Shown: positions 62,196 to 64,000 of the stretch, in pieces | Position numbering within the stretch: the stretch's first letter is position 1 | Layout: each line of letters begins with the position of its first letter | Program-made: the position numbers and the translations under genes | Assembly (NCBI RefSeq): GCF_000016285.1 | Contig: NC_011981.1 | Coordinates: forward strand, 310,001-374,000 | Source: Allorhizobium ampelinum S4 | Lineage (GTDB): Bacteria > Pseudomonadota > Alphaproteobacteria > Rhizobiales > Rhizobiaceae | Direction of reading: 5' to 3' | DNA: 64,000 nt | The notes under the pieces: model-generated | What the model saw: only the letters and a program-made list of their open reading frames with translations | The model's database searches: none | What the model was told of the DNA's origin: nothing

Positions 62196-63212
62196 TCACA
62201 ATGATACTTCGACGCCGAGACCAAGGCCTCTCGCCTTCTGGAAAATGAAGTTGGCAAATAGGATGTCCTGGGCAGGAACACCGAGCGAGCGATAGAGGGT
62301 GATCTCAGATGTCGAGGTCCGCCCGGTGATGGTGCCATTCAATGCTGCGCCAATCTCACCGATCAGGTTTGAAGGGCCAATGATGCCTTTTTCTAAAGGC
62401 TCGAAAATGTCTGACGCTGCTGCCATTGCCATTGGCATGTAATCGACCCAGATGCGCGAGCGCTTCACACATTCGAGGTCCACCTCCTGGAGAGCTGCGA
62501 CACTCGCTCCAACCGCGTTGATATGGGTGCCGGGCGTCAGCCATTCTCCCATCAGCACAGGCGACTTTGCTGATGTTACCGTGCAGACGATGTCCGCTCC
62601 CTCCACCGCCGCTCGAGCCGTCCCATAGGGAACCGTCGGGATGCCCAGCCTGGTCTGGTGATCTGCGAAAAACTTTGCCTTCTCGGGATTTCGACCCCAC
62701 ACGCGCACACGGGATATGTCGCGGACCGCACGGATCGTTGCAATATGCCGTTCGGCCTGCTCACCATAACCGATGAGTGCCAGTTCGCAGGCGTCGGGGC
62801 GCGAAAGCGCACGCGTGGCCACCGCGCTTGCCGCCGGTGTCCGCAGACCTGTAATGGCGGTGGCGTTAATCAGAGCATCGGGCCGTCCAGTCTGCCGATT
62901 AAAAAGCAGAACGCCACCCTGATGGGAGGGCAATCCATTCTCAAAGTTTTGCGGGTAAACCGACTGGACTTTAGCCCCAAATGGCTCGGCTTCGCTTGCT
63001 GATCCATACATGATGGAGAGACATGTTCCGGCTGCACCGGGAAGGGTCAGAATCCGACGGATGTCTTGTTGTGCTGTCTCGTCCGATGTTTTTCTCAAGG
63101 CGAGATCCGCAAGCACGATGGCCTCATCAATGGAGACCAGAGACTCAGCGGTCGGTCCATCAATCACCAGAAGTGTGTTCGAGTATCCCGTTCGGGATGG
63201 CGATGAAGACAT
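62196..63212 (-). CDS. Ornithine cyclodeaminase/mu-crystallin family protein
   Basis: A 338-residue NAD(P)-dependent enzyme. The Rossmann segment CELALIGYGEQAERHIATIRAVRDISRVRVWGRNPEKAKFF lies near 138-178, and ICTVTSAKSPVLMGEWLTPGTHINAVGAS near 212-240 is the family signature with the catalytic Asp region further on (VDYMPMAMA). Family members turn ornithine to proline plus ammonia, or reduce imines such as delta-1-pyrroline carboxylate or opine-type keto acids. The ATG at 63212 is preferred to a start 22 codons upstream because it begins the natural N-terminus. Co-transcribed with the aminotransferase. Confidence 0.9.
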   Translation of the reverse strand: MSSSPSRTGYSNTLLVIDGPTAESLVSIDEAIVLADLALRKTSDETAQQDIRRILTLPGAAGTCLSIMYGSASEAEPFGAKVQSVYPQNFENGLPSHQGGVLLFNRQTGRPDALINATAITGLRTPAASAVATRALSRPDACELALIGYGEQAERHIATIRAVRDISRVRVWGRNPEKAKFFADHQTRLGIPTVPYGTARAAVEGADIVCTVTSAKSPVLMGEWLTPGTHINAVGASVAALQEVDLECVKRSRIWVDYMPMAMAAASDIFEPLEKGIIGPSNLIGEIGAALNGTITGRTSTSEITLYRSLGVPAQDILFANFIFQKARGLGLGVEVSL

Positions 63213-63497
63213 TCTGGCCTCGCGCTGGTGGTACACAAGGCAAGAAATACCATCAAAGAGAAACCCCGCGATTGGCAAACTTGATAACCTGGAGAGGCGA
63301 GCTTCTGCCTATTTCTCATAGTCATGTGATGCACTTCCGATCCGGGAAACCTTCATAACTATTGCTTATAAACCGCCCCGTTGTGGTTGTTTGACCCTCC
63401 GCTCCTGCGTCACCCATACATGCTCACATCATTCCATTTATTGCCTTCCGAACTGAGGGTGGAATGCCGGTCGAACTGAGGTCAAGAGGAGAAAAAT
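63213..63497. promoter_or_regulatory. Divergent promoter region with a repeated 10-mer
   Basis: The 285-bp gap between the cyclodeaminase-like gene (minus) and the FAD oxidase gene (plus) holds no gene. CGAACTGAGG occurs twice, at 63449-63458 and 63472-63481, 23 bp apart, just before the oxidase ribosome site. It may be a direct-repeat site for a regulator, for example the LysR protein. Confidence 0.4.
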
Positions 63498-64000
63498 ATG
63501 CGCGTCGTAGTGATAGGGGCCGGGATCGTTGGCAGTTCCGTGGCCTATGAGGCAGCTAAAGCCGGGGCTCAGGTAACCGTACTTGAGGCTGGGAGGATCG
63601 CTGGCGGAGCATCCACCTCCAGTTTCGCCTGGACCAATGCGACGGGCAAGAGGCCTCAGCCCTACTTCGCGTTAAATGTTGCCGGCATGCGGGCGCATCT
63701 CGATCTTGCTCGTGAATTTGGTCATGCACCATGGTTCCACCAGACCGGCAGCATCGAATGGTATTCGGACGAGAGCGATTGGCCAGCCCAACTCGACAAT
63801 GCCGACCAAATGCGCGACTGGGGCTACGGTGTCGAGTGGATCAGCAAAAGCCGGCTGACTGAGCTGGAACCGGAAATCGATCACGGCGCAATCAAACAAT
63901 CACCGCTCGTCTATTATCCCGAAGAGGGTTGGGTCCATCCAGCTCTCTATGCTGCCTGGCTTCTGCGCGCGGCGAAAGAAAAGTGGAACGCCGATATCCG
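63498..64000 (+). CDS. FAD-dependent oxidoreductase, DAO family (amino-acid or opine oxidase-like), 3' end outside window
   Basis: The first 167 codons of a flavin enzyme. MRVVVIGAGIVGSSVAYEAA-like at the start is the GxGxxG FAD site, with Glu at the end of the second strand (VTVLEAGRIAGGAS). ASTSSFAWTNATGKRPQPYF is the usual DAO substrate-side loop. AGAGGAGAAAA precedes the ATG. DAO family members oxidise the C-N bond of amino acids, sarcosine or opines. It is divergent from the ornithine cyclodeaminase-like gene, a pairing seen in opine and proline-type catabolism. The rest is beyond the window edge. Confidence 0.88.
   Translation, partial: MRVVVIGAGIVGSSVAYEAAKAGAQVTVLEAGRIAGGASTSSFAWTNATGKRPQPYFALNVAGMRAHLDLAREFGHAPWFHQTGSIEWYSDESDWPAQLDNADQMRDWGYGVEWISKSRLTELEPEIDHGAIKQSPLVYYPEEGWVHPALYAAWLLRAAKEKWNADI

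Overview
The window looks like part of a Rhizobiaceae genome (Agrobacterium, Allorhizobium or Rhizobium type). This rests on GC-rich coding DNA, dense sugar ABC-transport operons, a cobalamin-riboswitch-controlled nrdHIEF operon, and short palindromic intergenic repeats that resemble RIME elements of rhizobia. No rRNA, tRNA, CRISPR array, intact insertion sequence or replication gene was seen. The genus call is inference.

Layout. (1) 77-7445: alpha-mannoside uptake and hydrolysis, with a GH38 alpha-mannosidase, a CUT1 sugar ABC transporter and a divergent ATPase. (2) 7614-20914: a polysaccharide-degradation locus. A minus-strand operon encodes two permeases, a GH88 unsaturated glucuronyl hydrolase, an ATPase, a DUF624/YesL-like membrane protein, a binding protein, a DUF2264 protein and an acyltransferase-toroid fusion. 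Facing it are a heparinase II/III-like lyase and a sugar-binding-like protein, followed by a GntR/FCD regulator. The set suggests import and breakdown of an unsaturated-uronate oligosaccharide. (3) 21026-35224: a WGR protein, then a large sugar locus with two RbsD/FucU mutarotases, a CUT1 transporter with an unusually long Tat-exported binding protein, a CUT2 transporter, two PfkB kinases, a TIM-barrel isomerase and an RpiR regulator. (4) 35322-38617: an AraC regulator divergent from a quinone oxidoreductase, then a self-inhibited Fic enzyme. (5) 38707-45639: a CUT2 transporter, short-chain dehydrogenase and FGGY kinase operon, probably for a pentitol or related polyol, divergent from a LacI repressor with a perfect 30-bp palindrome between them. 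(6) 45767-48990: two small secreted proteins, an MFS transporter and an AraC regulator. (7) 49206-53781: a LysR pseudogene, a cobalamin riboswitch and nrdHIEF (class Ib ribonucleotide reductase). (8) 54029-55530: an ArsR repressor divergent from an Old Yellow Enzyme family reductase. (9) 56219-64000: amidase, polar amino-acid ABC binding protein and two permeases without an ATPase, LysR, then a divergent class V aminotransferase plus ornithine-cyclodeaminase-like pair and a FAD amine or amino-acid oxidase cut by the window edge.

Almost everything serves scavenging of plant- or soil-derived carbohydrates and amino compounds, each set with its own local regulator. All six ABC binding-protein genes are followed by a strong RNA hairpin. 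Candidate operators are visible as palindromes upstream of the LacI, ArsR, GntR and Fic genes. The least familiar parts are the uronate-polysaccharide locus with its acyltransferase-toroid fusion, the Fic start-codon palindrome, and a RIME-like repeat that supplies the stop codon of two unrelated genes.
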